Of a DNA stretch of 64,000 nt, positions 51,773 to 62,919 are shown one piece after another. Source of the DNA: Muribaculaceae bacterium (GTDB lineage: Bacteria; Bacteroidota; Bacteroidia; Bacteroidales; Muribaculaceae); contig JAFTRI010000018.1 in assembly GCA_017462345.1 (NCBI GenBank), positions 1 to 64,000 on the forward strand. The letters are read 5' to 3'. The notes beneath the pieces were generated by a model that saw only the letters and a list, made by a program, of their open reading frames with translations, was not told the DNA's origin and did not search any database. Positions within the stretch are counted from its first letter, which is position 1. Every line of letters begins with the position of its first letter. A program made the translations under genes and the position numbers.

Positions 51773-53241
51773 TGACCATGAAAAAAGCAATTATCACATC
51801 ATTACTTACAATCTCGGCAGTGACATGTCTTGCGCAACGGGATTTCAAGGCCGAATATGAGGCATTCAAGAATCAGACAAAAAAAGAGTACAACGATTTC
51901 CGGAGCAACTGCAACAAGGAGTATGCCGATTTCATGCGTAAAGCATGGGCAACATACAAAGGCGAAAAGCCAATACCACAACCCAAGGAAGAACCGGCTC
52001 CTCCCATACCGACAATCAGCACAATACCGCCAACAATCAGCACCGTGCCTATTGTCCTTGACACGATCATACCGGCTCCCAAACCTCACCATATTCCGCA
52101 GCCGCAGCCCATAGAGCCGATTAAAGAAACACCACGCCCCGACGACAGATACCATACATTCAGTTTCTTCGGCACTTCATGTAAAGTACGACTTGACGAC
52201 AGACACAAGTTTTCAATCAACAATACCGACGAAGCATCGATAGCCGACAGCTGGGAACATTGCTCTCTCCCCTTATTCAACAACGTGATTTTCGATTGTC
52301 TCGAATTAAGGAAATCGCTTAACCTGTGTGACTTTGCCTATCTTGAAATGCTGCATGAAATGTCTGAATCATTCTTCGGAAGTGAAACAAATGCCGCAAC
52401 CCTGCTCATGGCATACATCTACTGCCAGTCAGGCTACAAGATGAAACTTGCCATAAGCAATGACAGGCTATATATGATGTACGCGACCCGACACACCATC
52501 TACCGCCAGTCTTATTTCCTCATCGACAACACAGCCTACTACCCCTACCGTATGGACTCGGAAAGCTGCAGGATATGCCACGCGTCATTCCCCAACGAGC
52601 AGCCGCTGTCATTGGAGATTGGCCGGCAGATGGCACTTGCCTCCAAACCGTCGGCAGCACGTGAAATAAAATCGGCAACCTATCCCGATGTAAAAGTCTC
52701 GGTATCGGTCAACAAGAACCTGATAGATTTCTACAACAACTATCCCGCTTCGGAAATAGACGACAATTTCATGAGCAAATGGGCTATGTATGCCAACACT
52801 CCGGCAAGTCCGCAAATCAAGGAGGCGCTTTATCCCGCTCTCAGGGAGGCAATCAAAGGAAAGACTCCCCATGCGGCAGTAAGCCGGATACTGAACTTTG
52901 TCCAGACCGGGTTCACATACGGTTACGACAGCAAGATATGGGGATATGACCGTGCGTTCTTTGCCGACGAGACACTATACTATCCCTATTGCGACTGCGA
53001 GGATCGATCGATACTTTTTTCCCGTATTGTACGCGATCTGCTCAGTCTGGAAGTGGTACTGGTCTACTATCCCGGACACCTTGCCACTGCTGTACATTTC
53101 AATGAAGAAGTAAAAGGTGACTACATACCGTTGAACGGAAAAAAATTCACCGTATGCGACCCGACATTCGTCGGCGCCCGGGTGGGAATGACAATGCCCG
53201 ATCTCGACAACATGACAGCGACCGTAATCCTTCTAGAATAG
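51772..53241 (+). CDS. Transglutaminase-like protein
   Basis: 489 residues, signal peptide ending AVTCLAQ. Residues about 20-65 are a charged coil (YEAFKNQTKKEYNDF), 70-125 are Pro-rich, then a large domain. The C-terminal part has the transglutaminase core: Cys409 in CDCEDRSILF, His436 or His443 in GHLATAVHF, Asp463 in VCDPTFVGARVG. It could be a protease, amidase or cross-linking enzyme in the envelope. The Pro-rich stretch suggests a spacer across the periplasm. It is translationally coupled to the DUF4384 gene. Confidence 0.75.
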   Translation: MTMKKAIITSLLTISAVTCLAQRDFKAEYEAFKNQTKKEYNDFRSNCNKEYADFMRKAWATYKGEKPIPQPKEEPAPPIPTISTIPPTISTVPIVLDTIIPAPKPHHIPQPQPIEPIKETPRPDDRYHTFSFFGTSCKVRLDDRHKFSINNTDEASIADSWEHCSLPLFNNVIFDCLELRKSLNLCDFAYLEMLHEMSESFFGSETNAATLLMAYIYCQSGYKMKLAISNDRLYMMYATRHTIYRQSYFLIDNTAYYPYRMDSESCRICHASFPNEQPLSLEIGRQMALASKPSAAREIKSATYPDVKVSVSVNKNLIDFYNNYPASEIDDNFMSKWAMYANTPASPQIKEALYPALREAIKGKTPHAAVSRILNFVQTGFTYGYDSKIWGYDRAFFADETLYYPYCDCEDRSILFSRIVRDLLSLEVVLVYYPGHLATAVHFNEEVKGDYIPLNGKKFTVCDPTFVGARVGMTMPDLDNMTATVILLE

Positions 53242-53263
53242 ACCCTGAACGGCTGCACCCAAT

Positions 53264-53306
53264 GAGGCTGTACCGGAATCGGTTTCTGTGATTCCGGTAC
53301 AGCCTC
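53264..53306 (+). terminator. Long perfect hairpin at the end of the caspase cluster
   Basis: GAGGCTGTACCGGAATC (53264-53280) pairs perfectly with GATTCCGGTACAGCCTC (53290-53306), a 17-bp stem with a 9-base loop. No T run follows, so it may be a barrier to RNase as much as a terminator. It closes the cluster before the guaB promoter. Confidence 0.7.
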
Positions 53307-53334
53307 CGCTATTAATGCCAAGGCGTGAAAATAA

Positions 53335-54894
<1,560 letters not shown>

Positions 54895-55033
54895 CAACAA
54901 TGACCATCGCATAATTTATGACTACAATAGCATAGGGGTATAATAAAACGGCAACAGTTTTCGTTATACCTCTATACTTTTCAATTAAAAATAAGCAAGA
55001 ATGCTTGCCTAAATCTTTTATTACAGCACAGAA

Positions 55034-56959
55034 ATGAGAAGACATTTGATGTCGGCAGCGTTTATAGCCGCTACCATACTGACTGCCACGGCCAAGAACA
55101 ACGATCCGGTACTGATGACAATCGACAAGAAGCCGGTAACCCTCAGCGAGTTTGAATACCTATACCACAAAAACAACTCCCAGCAGCTCCAACAGCAATC
55201 ACTGGAAGAATATGTCGACATGTTTGTAACCTACAAACTAAAAGTCGCCGATGCCGAAGCTGCAGGGATAGACACAACAGCATCCTTCATCAAAGAATTC
55301 AACGGTTACCGCAATGAACTTGCACGACCCTATCTGAGAGACAACGAAGTCGAGGAACGGCTTATAGATGAAGCATACGCACGAATGCATGAGAATGTGG
55401 ACGTAAGTCACATCATGCTGCCATTAGGGATGAACCCACACGAAGCCGACTCATTGAAAGCTAAACTCGACAGTATCCGCACCACGATTATCAACGGTGG
55501 TGATTTCGAAAAATTTGCAGTAGAAAACTCGATTGACCCGGCTGTAAAATACAACAAAGGGCGTATGGGGTATATTTCGGCCAACCGTTACCCATACACA
55601 TTCGAAAAAGCGGCATACGAGACTGCTGTCGGAGAGATTTCACCGATAACAGAAACCCCGTTCGGCTATCATATCATCAAAGTACACGCCCGCCGTCCCG
55701 ATCAGGGCAAAGTACTGGTTCAGCACATTCTGAAACTGAATCCCCGAGACGGAAATCCCGAGAAAATTGCAGCGAACAAAGCTAAAATAGACTCGCTGTA
55801 CCAAGTACTGAAAAATGGAGCAGACTTCTCGGAAATCGCAAAGCGTGAAAGTGAAGATCCCGGGACAAACCGTAAAGGCGGTATGCTTCCGTGGTTTGGA
55901 GCAGGAGAAATGGTAAAAGAATTTGAAACCGTGTCATTCTCACTTGCCAATGGCGAAATATCAGAGCCATTTGCCACTTCATACGGGTTCCACATAATAC
56001 ATAAAATCGACAGCAAAGGCATCGAATCAAAAGACGAAGCACGCAAGATGATACTGCGTACATTCGACAACGATGACCGCAGCCAAATGGCCGAAAGAGC
56101 CAAACTTGAAGCCCTCAAGAAAGAATACAATTCCCGGATTGAAGAATCGACACTCGAAACCGTAAGAGAAGCAATGGTTGCAAACGGAGGATATGATTCC
56201 GTAATTGTACGCCAATTTGCCAACAGCGAACTACCCATCGTCAAAGTCGGCAAAACCTCCGCCCAACTTTCCGATGCAATAAAGAGTATGCCGGCTACAG
56301 TAAAAATTGGAGTTAACGAAGGGATGGCCCTTTTGAGAAGCTCAGCAGAGAGATTGCTTAATACTACAACAATTGAATACGAAACAGGACAACTTGAGGC
56401 TAAATATCCCGAATTCCGGAATCTCATTAACGAATACCGGGACGGAATGCTGCTCTTCGAAATCAGCAATCGCAATGTTTGGGAAAAGTCATCCAAAGAC
56501 AAAGAAGGACTTGAGAATTATTTCAAGAAAAACCGTAGCCGCTACCTGTGGGATGAGCGCAAATACAAAGGCATCATCATCTATACAACAAATGACTCCA
56601 TCAACAATGCAGTAAAACAATATCTCGATACCAACAAGCCTGAAGCCGACTCATTGGCACGCGTAATGCGCAAAGAGTTCGGGCGCAATGTTAAAGTCGA
56701 ACGGATCATTGCTGCAAAAGGCGAAAATCCGGTTGTTGACCATATCGGATTTTTTGGACCGGCTCCCGAGCCTGACAAGAAGTGGCAATGCTATACCGAG
56801 TACAGCGGAAAGACAATCTCCATTCCGGAAGAAGCAGCCGATGTAAGAGGGCCGGTTACATCCGACTATCAGGCTCAACTCGAAAAAGAATGGATTGCGA
56901 CACTGAAGACAAAGTATCCTGTAAAAATCAACCAAAAGGTACTTAAGAAAGTGAAATAA
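55034..56959 (+). CDS. Periplasmic peptidyl-prolyl isomerase with two parvulin domains
   Basis: 641 residues, signal peptide (AATILTATA). The N-terminal helical part has LMTIDKKPVTLSEFEYLYHK, then two parvulin domains: VSHIMLPLG to GYHIIKVHAR (about 125-220) and VQHILKLNP to GFHIIHKID (about 228-330). The C-terminal 300 residues are helical. SurA/PpiD-like chaperones of this kind help outer-membrane proteins fold. It starts a row of three such genes and OstA. Confidence 0.9.
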   Translation: MRRHLMSAAFIAATILTATAKNNDPVLMTIDKKPVTLSEFEYLYHKNNSQQLQQQSLEEYVDMFVTYKLKVADAEAAGIDTTASFIKEFNGYRNELARPYLRDNEVEERLIDEAYARMHENVDVSHIMLPLGMNPHEADSLKAKLDSIRTTIINGGDFEKFAVENSIDPAVKYNKGRMGYISANRYPYTFEKAAYETAVGEISPITETPFGYHIIKVHARRPDQGKVLVQHILKLNPRDGNPEKIAANKAKIDSLYQVLKNGADFSEIAKRESEDPGTNRKGGMLPWFGAGEMVKEFETVSFSLANGEISEPFATSYGFHIIHKIDSKGIESKDEARKMILRTFDNDDRSQMAERAKLEALKKEYNSRIEESTLETVREAMVANGGYDSVIVRQFANSELPIVKVGKTSAQLSDAIKSMPATVKIGVNEGMALLRSSAERLLNTTTIEYETGQLEAKYPEFRNLINEYRDGMLLFEISNRNVWEKSSKDKEGLENYFKKNRSRYLWDERKYKGIIIYTTNDSINNAVKQYLDTNKPEADSLARVMRKEFGRNVKVERIIAAKGENPVVDHIGFFGPAPEPDKKWQCYTEYSGKTISIPEEAADVRGPVTSDYQAQLEKEWIATLKTKYPVKINQKVLKKVK

Positions 56960-56998
56960 TAGCCTATACAACTGATTTTCTCCATCATATTAATGAAT

Positions 56999-57037
56999 AC
57001 TCCCCGGTTTTTTCGTAAATTTGGGGAGTTTTCTTTT
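56999..57037 (+). terminator. Terminator between the first and second PPIase genes
   Basis: ACTCCCC (56999-57005) pairs with GGGGAGT (57023-57029), followed by TTTTCTTTT. It excludes the TTG at 57021 as the start of the next gene. Confidence 0.65.
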
Positions 57038-57050
57038 GCCAATCACTTCA

Positions 57051-57923
57051 ATGAAATTGTCCGCCAGATATATATATGCACTCTTGCCGGTATCAATGCT
57101 TGTCGCCTCATGCAACAGCAATGACAGCAAGGAATCCGGACACATATTGGTCAAAGTAGGCAATACGACACTCACGGCATCCGAACTTGAACGCCAGATG
57201 CCATACGGACTGTCCGAAACCGACAGCACGAAATTTGCCCGTACATTTATACGCAACTGGATTGACTCCCGGCTTGTAAGCGAAATAGCCTACAACAACA
57301 TCAGCGACACACGGGAAATAGACCGCATGGTTGAAGACTACCGTAACGATCTCATCATTTGGGAATATAGAAAACGCATGTACGCCCAACATGCATCCGA
57401 TGCTTTTTCAGAAGACTCCGCAAGAGCCTATTATGAAGCCCACAAGAGCGATTTCATAAGCCAATATCCGTATGTCAAAGGTATATATATCAAAATAGAG
57501 AACAATGCACCGAGAATAGCCGAATTGCGCAAATGGTGCCGTTCTCATGACACCGAAGATATAGACAAAATAGAGAAATACGGACTAAACGGAGCGATTC
57601 ACTACGATTATTTCAGGGACAAGTGGATTGACTGGAGACAAATCACATCCAAAATCCCATATAATTTCGGGAATAATCCCGATATATTCCTGAAAAACAA
57701 CCGTTTTCTTGATACATCTATAGGAGACTTTACCTATCTTCTCGACATCAGCGACTATCTGCCGTCTGGATCGTCAATTCCATTTGACATAGCCCGCCCA
57801 CAAATAGAGGAAATGATGAAAAATGAACACCGTATGCAATATGACAAACAACTGAGAGAACAGCTCTATAACGAGGCAGTCGAAGACGGCAAGCTCGAAA
57901 TATACTGCAATATGGGTTCATAA
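57051..57923 (+). CDS. PpiC/SurA-associated lipoprotein
   Basis: 290 residues from the ATG at 57051, which gives a proper lipoprotein signal (YALLPVSMLVASCNS). VKVGNTTLTASELERQMPYG and FIRNWIDSRLVSEIAY are the N-terminal helices of SurA-like chaperones; the expected parvulin active site is not evident, and the middle (DTEDIDKIEKYG) is divergent. It likely works as a holdase together with its two neighbours. Confidence 0.75.
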   Translation: MKLSARYIYALLPVSMLVASCNSNDSKESGHILVKVGNTTLTASELERQMPYGLSETDSTKFARTFIRNWIDSRLVSEIAYNNISDTREIDRMVEDYRNDLIIWEYRKRMYAQHASDAFSEDSARAYYEAHKSDFISQYPYVKGIYIKIENNAPRIAELRKWCRSHDTEDIDKIEKYGLNGAIHYDYFRDKWIDWRQITSKIPYNFGNNPDIFLKNNRFLDTSIGDFTYLLDISDYLPSGSSIPFDIARPQIEEMMKNEHRMQYDKQLREQLYNEAVEDGKLEIYCNMGS

Positions 57924-57977
57924 AGACACCGAGACCGGAAATAAAACGATATTCACATTAAACGAAAACATTATAGC

Positions 57978-59339
57978 GTGAGACTGAAAACATTTACACT
58001 AAGTGCCATTTGTGCAAGTACAGCGATAATATCAATGGCCCAGAACAATAATATTGCTGAAGAAGCAGCATGGATTATAGGTGACCAGCCGATATGGAAA
58101 TCTGAAATAGAACAAGCCTACCAGCAGATGCAGAATGAACGCATATCTATCGATGGAGACCCCTATTGCGTCATTCCAGAACGCCTTGCAATACAAAAAC
58201 TTTATTTGCACCAGGCCGAACTCGATACTGTAGAAGTACAGGAGAGCACAATCTCTCAGGAAATCGACAGCCGCATCAACTATTTCATCACCAATCTCGG
58301 TTCTAAAGAAAAAGTAGAGGAATATTTTCATAAACCGATACCCGAGTTACGAGAAGACCTGTCGGAATCGATCCGTAACCAATACAAAATATCGGAAGTG
58401 CAACGTTCACTGACCAAGAATATTAAGACGACACCATCAGACGTACGCAAATATTTCGACAAACTACCGGCCGACAGCATCCCTTTCGTACCCTTACAAG
58501 TCGAAGTACAGATTATAACACTCAATCCCGTAATACCGCGCCAGGAAATAGACGAAGTAAAAGCCCGGTTGAGAGATTATGCCGACCGCGTAAATAAAGG
58601 CGAAAGCGACTTTTCCACTCTCGCAATCCTTTATTCGGAAGACGGCAGCAGCGTGCGAGGAGGAGAAATAGGTTTCCTCGGACGCGGACACCTTGAACCT
58701 GAATATGCCGCTGTTGCATTCAACCTTAACGACCCCAAGAAAGCATCCAAGATAGTCGAGACACAATACGGATTTCACATCATCCAGCTTATCGAAAAAC
58801 GAGGCGACCGCATCAACACACGCCATATCCTTCTCCAACCGAAAGTTTCGGAAAAGGATCTTACCGTAGCCATAAACCGTCTGGATTCAGTACGTACCGA
58901 TATTATGGATAAGAAATTCACCTTTGAAGAAGCCGCGCCCTATATTTCCCAGGATAAGGATACCCGTTACAGCAAAGGTGTGATGGTCAATGACAAGGAC
59001 AATACTACACGGTTCGAGATGGCCGACCTCCCTCAAGAAGTGTCAAAGACGGTCAATAAAATGCAAGTCGGGGAAATTTCCCTGCCTTTCATCATGAAAG
59101 ACCCGAAACGAAACCGAGACATTGTTGCAATCGTAAAACTCACCAACCGCATAGAGGCACACAAAGCCAACCTGTCCGATGACTACCAACAGATCAAAGA
59201 CATGTACGAAAATCACAAAAAGGAAGAAATTCTGAAAAATTGGCTTGAAAACAAAATTAAAGACACATACGTCCGTATCGAAGACGGTTGGCGTAACTGC
59301 GAATTCAAGCATAAAGGTTGGATCAAATCCAATAAATAA
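57978..59339 (+). CDS. SurA-like periplasmic peptidyl-prolyl isomerase
   Basis: 453 residues, GTG start at 57978, signal peptide (STAIISMAQ). The N-terminal helical domain has EEAAWIIGDQPIWKSEIEQ and a long helix set; two parvulin regions follow, with GGEIGFLGRGHLEPEY and TQYGFHIIQLIEKRGD (about 225-275), then TRHILLQPKV and ISLPFIMKD. The pattern is SurA (428 residues in E. coli). It shares its last base with the next start. Confidence 0.92.
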   Translation: MRLKTFTLSAICASTAIISMAQNNNIAEEAAWIIGDQPIWKSEIEQAYQQMQNERISIDGDPYCVIPERLAIQKLYLHQAELDTVEVQESTISQEIDSRINYFITNLGSKEKVEEYFHKPIPELREDLSESIRNQYKISEVQRSLTKNIKTTPSDVRKYFDKLPADSIPFVPLQVEVQIITLNPVIPRQEIDEVKARLRDYADRVNKGESDFSTLAILYSEDGSSVRGGEIGFLGRGHLEPEYAAVAFNLNDPKKASKIVETQYGFHIIQLIEKRGDRINTRHILLQPKVSEKDLTVAINRLDSVRTDIMDKKFTFEEAAPYISQDKDTRYSKGVMVNDKDNTTRFEMADLPQEVSKTVNKMQVGEISLPFIMKDPKRNRDIVAIVKLTNRIEAHKANLSDDYQQIKDMYENHKKEEILKNWLENKIKDTYVRIEDGWRNCEFKHKGWIKSNK

Positions 59340-61039
59340 TGAGTCATAACCCTAAGAAAAACCATCCCGGTCATGCTCCTTGGGGCATTATGCTCTGCCT
59401 CTTGGCATTTGCCATATTATCGCTCTCGGGAAAGATGGCGACCGCCAACTCTCAGCAAGCGGAGCAGACACCTATCGTCCCCACCATTCCCGGAGTGGAC
59501 CGGCATCAGAAAGGGAAAGTATTCCTTGAACACGCCGACAGGCTATGGACCGACCATACTATAGGAATCGATTATCAGGTACTGATAGGTAACGTACAGT
59601 TCCGTAAAGACGACATGTTCATGTATTGTGACAGCGCACACTTCTATGACAAGTCCAATTCACTCGATGCTTTCGGCAACGTACGCATGGAACAGGGAGA
59701 CACACTCTTTGTCTATGCCGATACACTTAACTACGACGGTGTTAAAGAACTGGCGATACTTTATGCCGATGCCGGCAAAAAAGTACGACTGATCAACCGT
59801 GATGTACAACTTGAGACCGATGTATTCAACTATGATCTCGGAATAGACCTCGGATATTACGAAGTGTGGGGAGTATTAACCGACAAACAGAACCGACTTG
59901 AGTCATGGCAAGGCGAATACAGCCCCACTACCAAGGATGCCAACTTTTATCTTGATGTAAGGCTCACAAGCATCACATCGAGTGACACCCTTAAAATGTT
60001 CACCGACACCTTGTCCTACAATACGGCTACCCATATAGCAGAATTGGTATGTCCCACTGAAATCATAAATCGGGACGGAACCATATTCAGTTCCAACGGG
60101 CTTTACAATACCGACAACAATATCGCCAACCTGTATGACCGATCATTGGTCGTGACCCACCAAGGCAACACCTTGACAGGTGACACATTGTTTTATGACC
60201 GCAGGAACGGTTACGGTGAAGCTTTCGGAAACATGATTCTGACCGACTCGACAAGACAGACAGCATTGGAAGGAAACTATGGATTCTACAATGAATTCAC
60301 CGACAGCGCATTTGTTACCGGAAGAGCCCGGGCATTGGAATATTCCCGCCAGGACACCCTGTATCTGCACGGAGACACCATAAGGTCTTTTATTGCAGCA
60401 GGAGATACCACTCACATCATGATTGCCAACCCACGCGTCAGATTCTACCGCAATGACATACAAGGAGTATGTGACTCTCTTACTTTCACTGAAAAGGATT
60501 CGATTCTTTACATGAACCGCCATCCGATTGTATGGAGCGGGTCCAGACAGATATTCGGTAACATAATAATGGTGCACATGAATGACTCGACCGTCGATTG
60601 GGCCGATCTGCCCGACTTCGGATTCATGGCTGAGCATATCGATGAAGAATTTTATAACCAGCTAAGTGGGAAAGAAATGCACGCGACATTTGAAAACGGA
60701 GAAATAAACCATCTCGATGTTAAAGGCAACGTGCAGATTATAATGCTTCCGGAGGAAAGCGATTCCACATTCAACAAGATATTCAATATCGAAAGCAGCT
60801 TCCTGTCGGCAAATTTTGCTAAAAGGACTCTTAAAGACATGATCATGTGGCCGGAAACAAGCGGAAACGGTACACCGCTATACCTTGCAAAAAAATCGAT
60901 CTACTATCTGCCTCAATTCCGTTGGTATGACAAAATACGACCCAAATACCCCGATGACATATTCATTGTCCCACAGGAAATGATCGATCTGTTCAACCAA
61001 CCTGAGACATCGATACGCTCACGCAATGGAAATCCATAG
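59339..61039 (+). CDS. OstA-like / LptA-type protein
   Basis: 566 residues, an N-terminal membrane or signal segment (about 15-36, WGIMLCLLAFAILSLSG). The rest is beta-jelly-roll with OstA-like repeats (GNVQFRKDDMFMYCDSAHFYD, with later LDAFGNVRMEQGDTLFVYADTL and LTGDTLFYDRRNGYGEAFG). These bind lipopolysaccharide. By family it links the LPS bridge of inner and outer membrane. In Bacteroidetes it lies next to surA as here. Confidence 0.85.
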   Translation: MSHNPKKNHPGHAPWGIMLCLLAFAILSLSGKMATANSQQAEQTPIVPTIPGVDRHQKGKVFLEHADRLWTDHTIGIDYQVLIGNVQFRKDDMFMYCDSAHFYDKSNSLDAFGNVRMEQGDTLFVYADTLNYDGVKELAILYADAGKKVRLINRDVQLETDVFNYDLGIDLGYYEVWGVLTDKQNRLESWQGEYSPTTKDANFYLDVRLTSITSSDTLKMFTDTLSYNTATHIAELVCPTEIINRDGTIFSSNGLYNTDNNIANLYDRSLVVTHQGNTLTGDTLFYDRRNGYGEAFGNMILTDSTRQTALEGNYGFYNEFTDSAFVTGRARALEYSRQDTLYLHGDTIRSFIAAGDTTHIMIANPRVRFYRNDIQGVCDSLTFTEKDSILYMNRHPIVWSGSRQIFGNIIMVHMNDSTVDWADLPDFGFMAEHIDEEFYNQLSGKEMHATFENGEINHLDVKGNVQIIMLPEESDSTFNKIFNIESSFLSANFAKRTLKDMIMWPETSGNGTPLYLAKKSIYYLPQFRWYDKIRPKYPDDIFIVPQEMIDLFNQPETSIRSRNGNP

Positions 61040-61064
61040 ACACAACAATAACACAAAAAATATT

Positions 61065-61098
61065 AAATCCCCCGGCCACATAAGCCGAGGGATTTTTT
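61065..61098. terminator. Bidirectional terminator between OstA and fumarase genes
   Basis: AATCCC, C, CGGC pair with GCCG, A, GGGATT (61065-61094), followed by TTTTTT on the plus strand and by an A/T-rich run on the other. The two genes converge here. Confidence 0.85.
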
Positions 61099-61116
61099 CA
61101 AGGATAATCACTGACT

Positions 61117-62766
61117 CTACTTGTTTAAGGCACAAGCCTTGCATTTTTCGGAAATCTCGGTAAAAAAATCATTACCCTTGTCATCGACAAGGATGAAAGC
61201 GGGGAAATCCTCAACCTCGATTTTCCATATTGCCTCCATTCCAAGTTCAGGATACTCAAGGCACTCGATTTTCCTGATACTGTTCTGTGCAAGCACTGCA
61301 GCAGGGCCACCGATACTGCCCAGATAGAAACCTCCATGCTTCTGACAGGCATCTGTCACCTGCTTGCTGCGGTTTCCCTTTGCAATCATTATCTTGGAAC
61401 CTCCGGCCGCCTGGAACTGGTCGACGTACGAATCCATACGCCCGGCGGTAGTCGGCCCGAATGAGCCTGAAGGCATTCCCTTAGGAGTTTTTGCAGGACC
61501 GGCATAATAGATAGGATGATCCTTAAGATATTGCGGCATCTCCTCACCGCGATCAAGACGCTCCTTGATCTTGGCATGGGCAATGTCACGACCGACGATT
61601 ATAGTTCCTTTCAATGACAAGCGCGTAGACACCGGATATTTCGACAACTCGGCAAGAACCTCATCCATCGGGCGGTTCAAATCTATATTTACCACCTGCC
61701 CTTCTCCTGCCTTACGGTAGGATTCCGGAATCAATTCACCGGGATTACTGTCAAGTTTTTCAATCCACAATCCGTCTTTGTTGATTTTAGCCTTGACATT
61801 ACGGTCGGCTGAGCATGATACACCAAGACCCACCGGACAGGAGGCACCGTGACGCGGAAGACGTATTACACGTATATCATGTGCAAAATACTTACCTCCG
61901 AACTGTGCGCCAAGACCTATTTTGCGTGTTTCTTCAAGCAACTGCTTTTCCAACTCGACATCACGGAATGCATGACCGAGTTCATTACCCTCGGTAGGTA
62001 AATTATCGTAATATTTTACCGATGCTTTCTTTACTGTGGCGAGATTCATTTCCGCCGAAGTTCCGCCTATTACGAATGCAATGTGATAAGGAGGACACGC
62101 GGCAGTCCCGAGAGATTTCATCTTCTCGACAAGGAACGGGACAAGCGTCTTGGGATTGATCAATGCCTTGGTCTCCTGATAAAGATAAGTCTTGTTTGCC
62201 GAACCTCCACCTTTGGCAACAAACAGGAACTTGTATTCATTTCCCTCCGTTGCATGCAGGTCGATCTGTGCAGGGAGATTACAACCGGTATTAACCTCAT
62301 CATACATGTTCAACGGCGCATTCTGCGAATAGCGCAGGTTGTCCTCCGTGTAGGTAAGATATACACCCTTTGACAGGAACTCTTCATCATTGCATCCGGT
62401 ATATACATTCTGTCCCTTATTTCCATGAATTATCGCAGTACCGGTATCCTGACAGAACGGGAGCTGACCCTTTGCCGCCACCTCTGCATTACGCAACATA
62501 GTGAGAGCTACGAACTTGTCGTTCTCACTTGCTTCAGGGTCATTAAGAATTTTTGCCACCATTTCATTGTGTTCACGCCGTAGCATGAACGCATTGTCAT
62601 GAGTTGCCTGCCGCGCGAGCACAGCGAGTGCTTCAGGAGCGACAACAAGCATTTCATGACCGTTCCAATTCTCTACCTTTACGTAGTCCGAAGTTAGATG
62701 ATAATACTCGGTTGTGTCTTTTGACATCGGGAACATTTCCTGATATTCAAACGGTTTTGTTGCCAT
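61117..62766 (-). CDS. Class I fumarate hydratase (4Fe-4S)
   Basis: 549 residues, like FumA/FumB (548). The iron-sulfur Cys lie in [12 protein letters not shown] (near 105), in the [13 protein letters not shown] part, and in the central [11 protein letters not shown] part. The C-terminal domain has [15 protein letters not shown] and [13 protein letters not shown]. It converts fumarate to malate and back, and is oxygen-sensitive, as expected for an anaerobe. A -7 element TATCTTTG lies upstream. Confidence 0.95.
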   Translation of the reverse strand: MATKPFEYQEMFPMSKDTTEYYHLTSDYVKVENWNGHEMLVVAPEALAVLARQATHDNAFMLRREHNEMVAKILNDPEASENDKFVALTMLRNAEVAAKGQLPFCQDTGTAIIHGNKGQNVYTGCNDEEFLSKGVYLTYTEDNLRYSQNAPLNMYDEVNTGCNLPAQIDLHATEGNEYKFLFVAKGGGSANKTYLYQETKALINPKTLVPFLVEKMKSLGTAACPPYHIAFVIGGTSAEMNLATVKKASVKYYDNLPTEGNELGHAFRDVELEKQLLEETRKIGLGAQFGGKYFAHDIRVIRLPRHGASCPVGLGVSCSADRNVKAKINKDGLWIEKLDSNPGELIPESYRKAGEGQVVNIDLNRPMDEVLAELSKYPVSTRLSLKGTIIVGRDIAHAKIKERLDRGEEMPQYLKDHPIYYAGPAKTPKGMPSGSFGPTTAGRMDSYVDQFQAAGGSKIMIAKGNRSKQVTDACQKHGGFYLGSIGGPAAVLAQNSIRKIECLEYPELGMEAIWKIEVEDFPAFILVDDKGNDFFTEISEKCKACALNK

Positions 62767-62793
62767 AGTTCATTATTATTTTATACAGTAATG

Positions 62794-62801
62794 CAAAGAT
62801 A
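62794..62801 (-). promoter_or_regulatory. -7 element of the fumarase promoter
   Basis: Minus-strand TATCTTTG matches TAnnTTTG and lies 27 bp before the fumarase ATG. No clear -33 element is seen. Confidence 0.5.
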
Positions 62802-62919
62802 CAACAAGAAAACGAGATTGGGTATCGACTTGATACAAAAAAGCATGAGGAAATGTCTCACGACATCTCCCCACATTGTCCATACTAAATTTAGATAACT
62901 TTGAGTTAGATTTAAAATC

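Noticed and set aside
54990-55010. Small hairpin (GCAAG-AATG-CTTGC) as guaB terminator
   Set aside because: Only 5 bp of stem and an irregular T run; too weak to call.
55720-56502. 260-residue minus-strand ORF inside the PPIase gene
   Set aside because: Ser- and Leu-rich shadow of the parvulin gene; no neighbours on that strand.
57021-57050. Extended N-terminus of the PPIase lipoprotein
   Set aside because: It starts in a terminator stem and would bury the lipoprotein signal.
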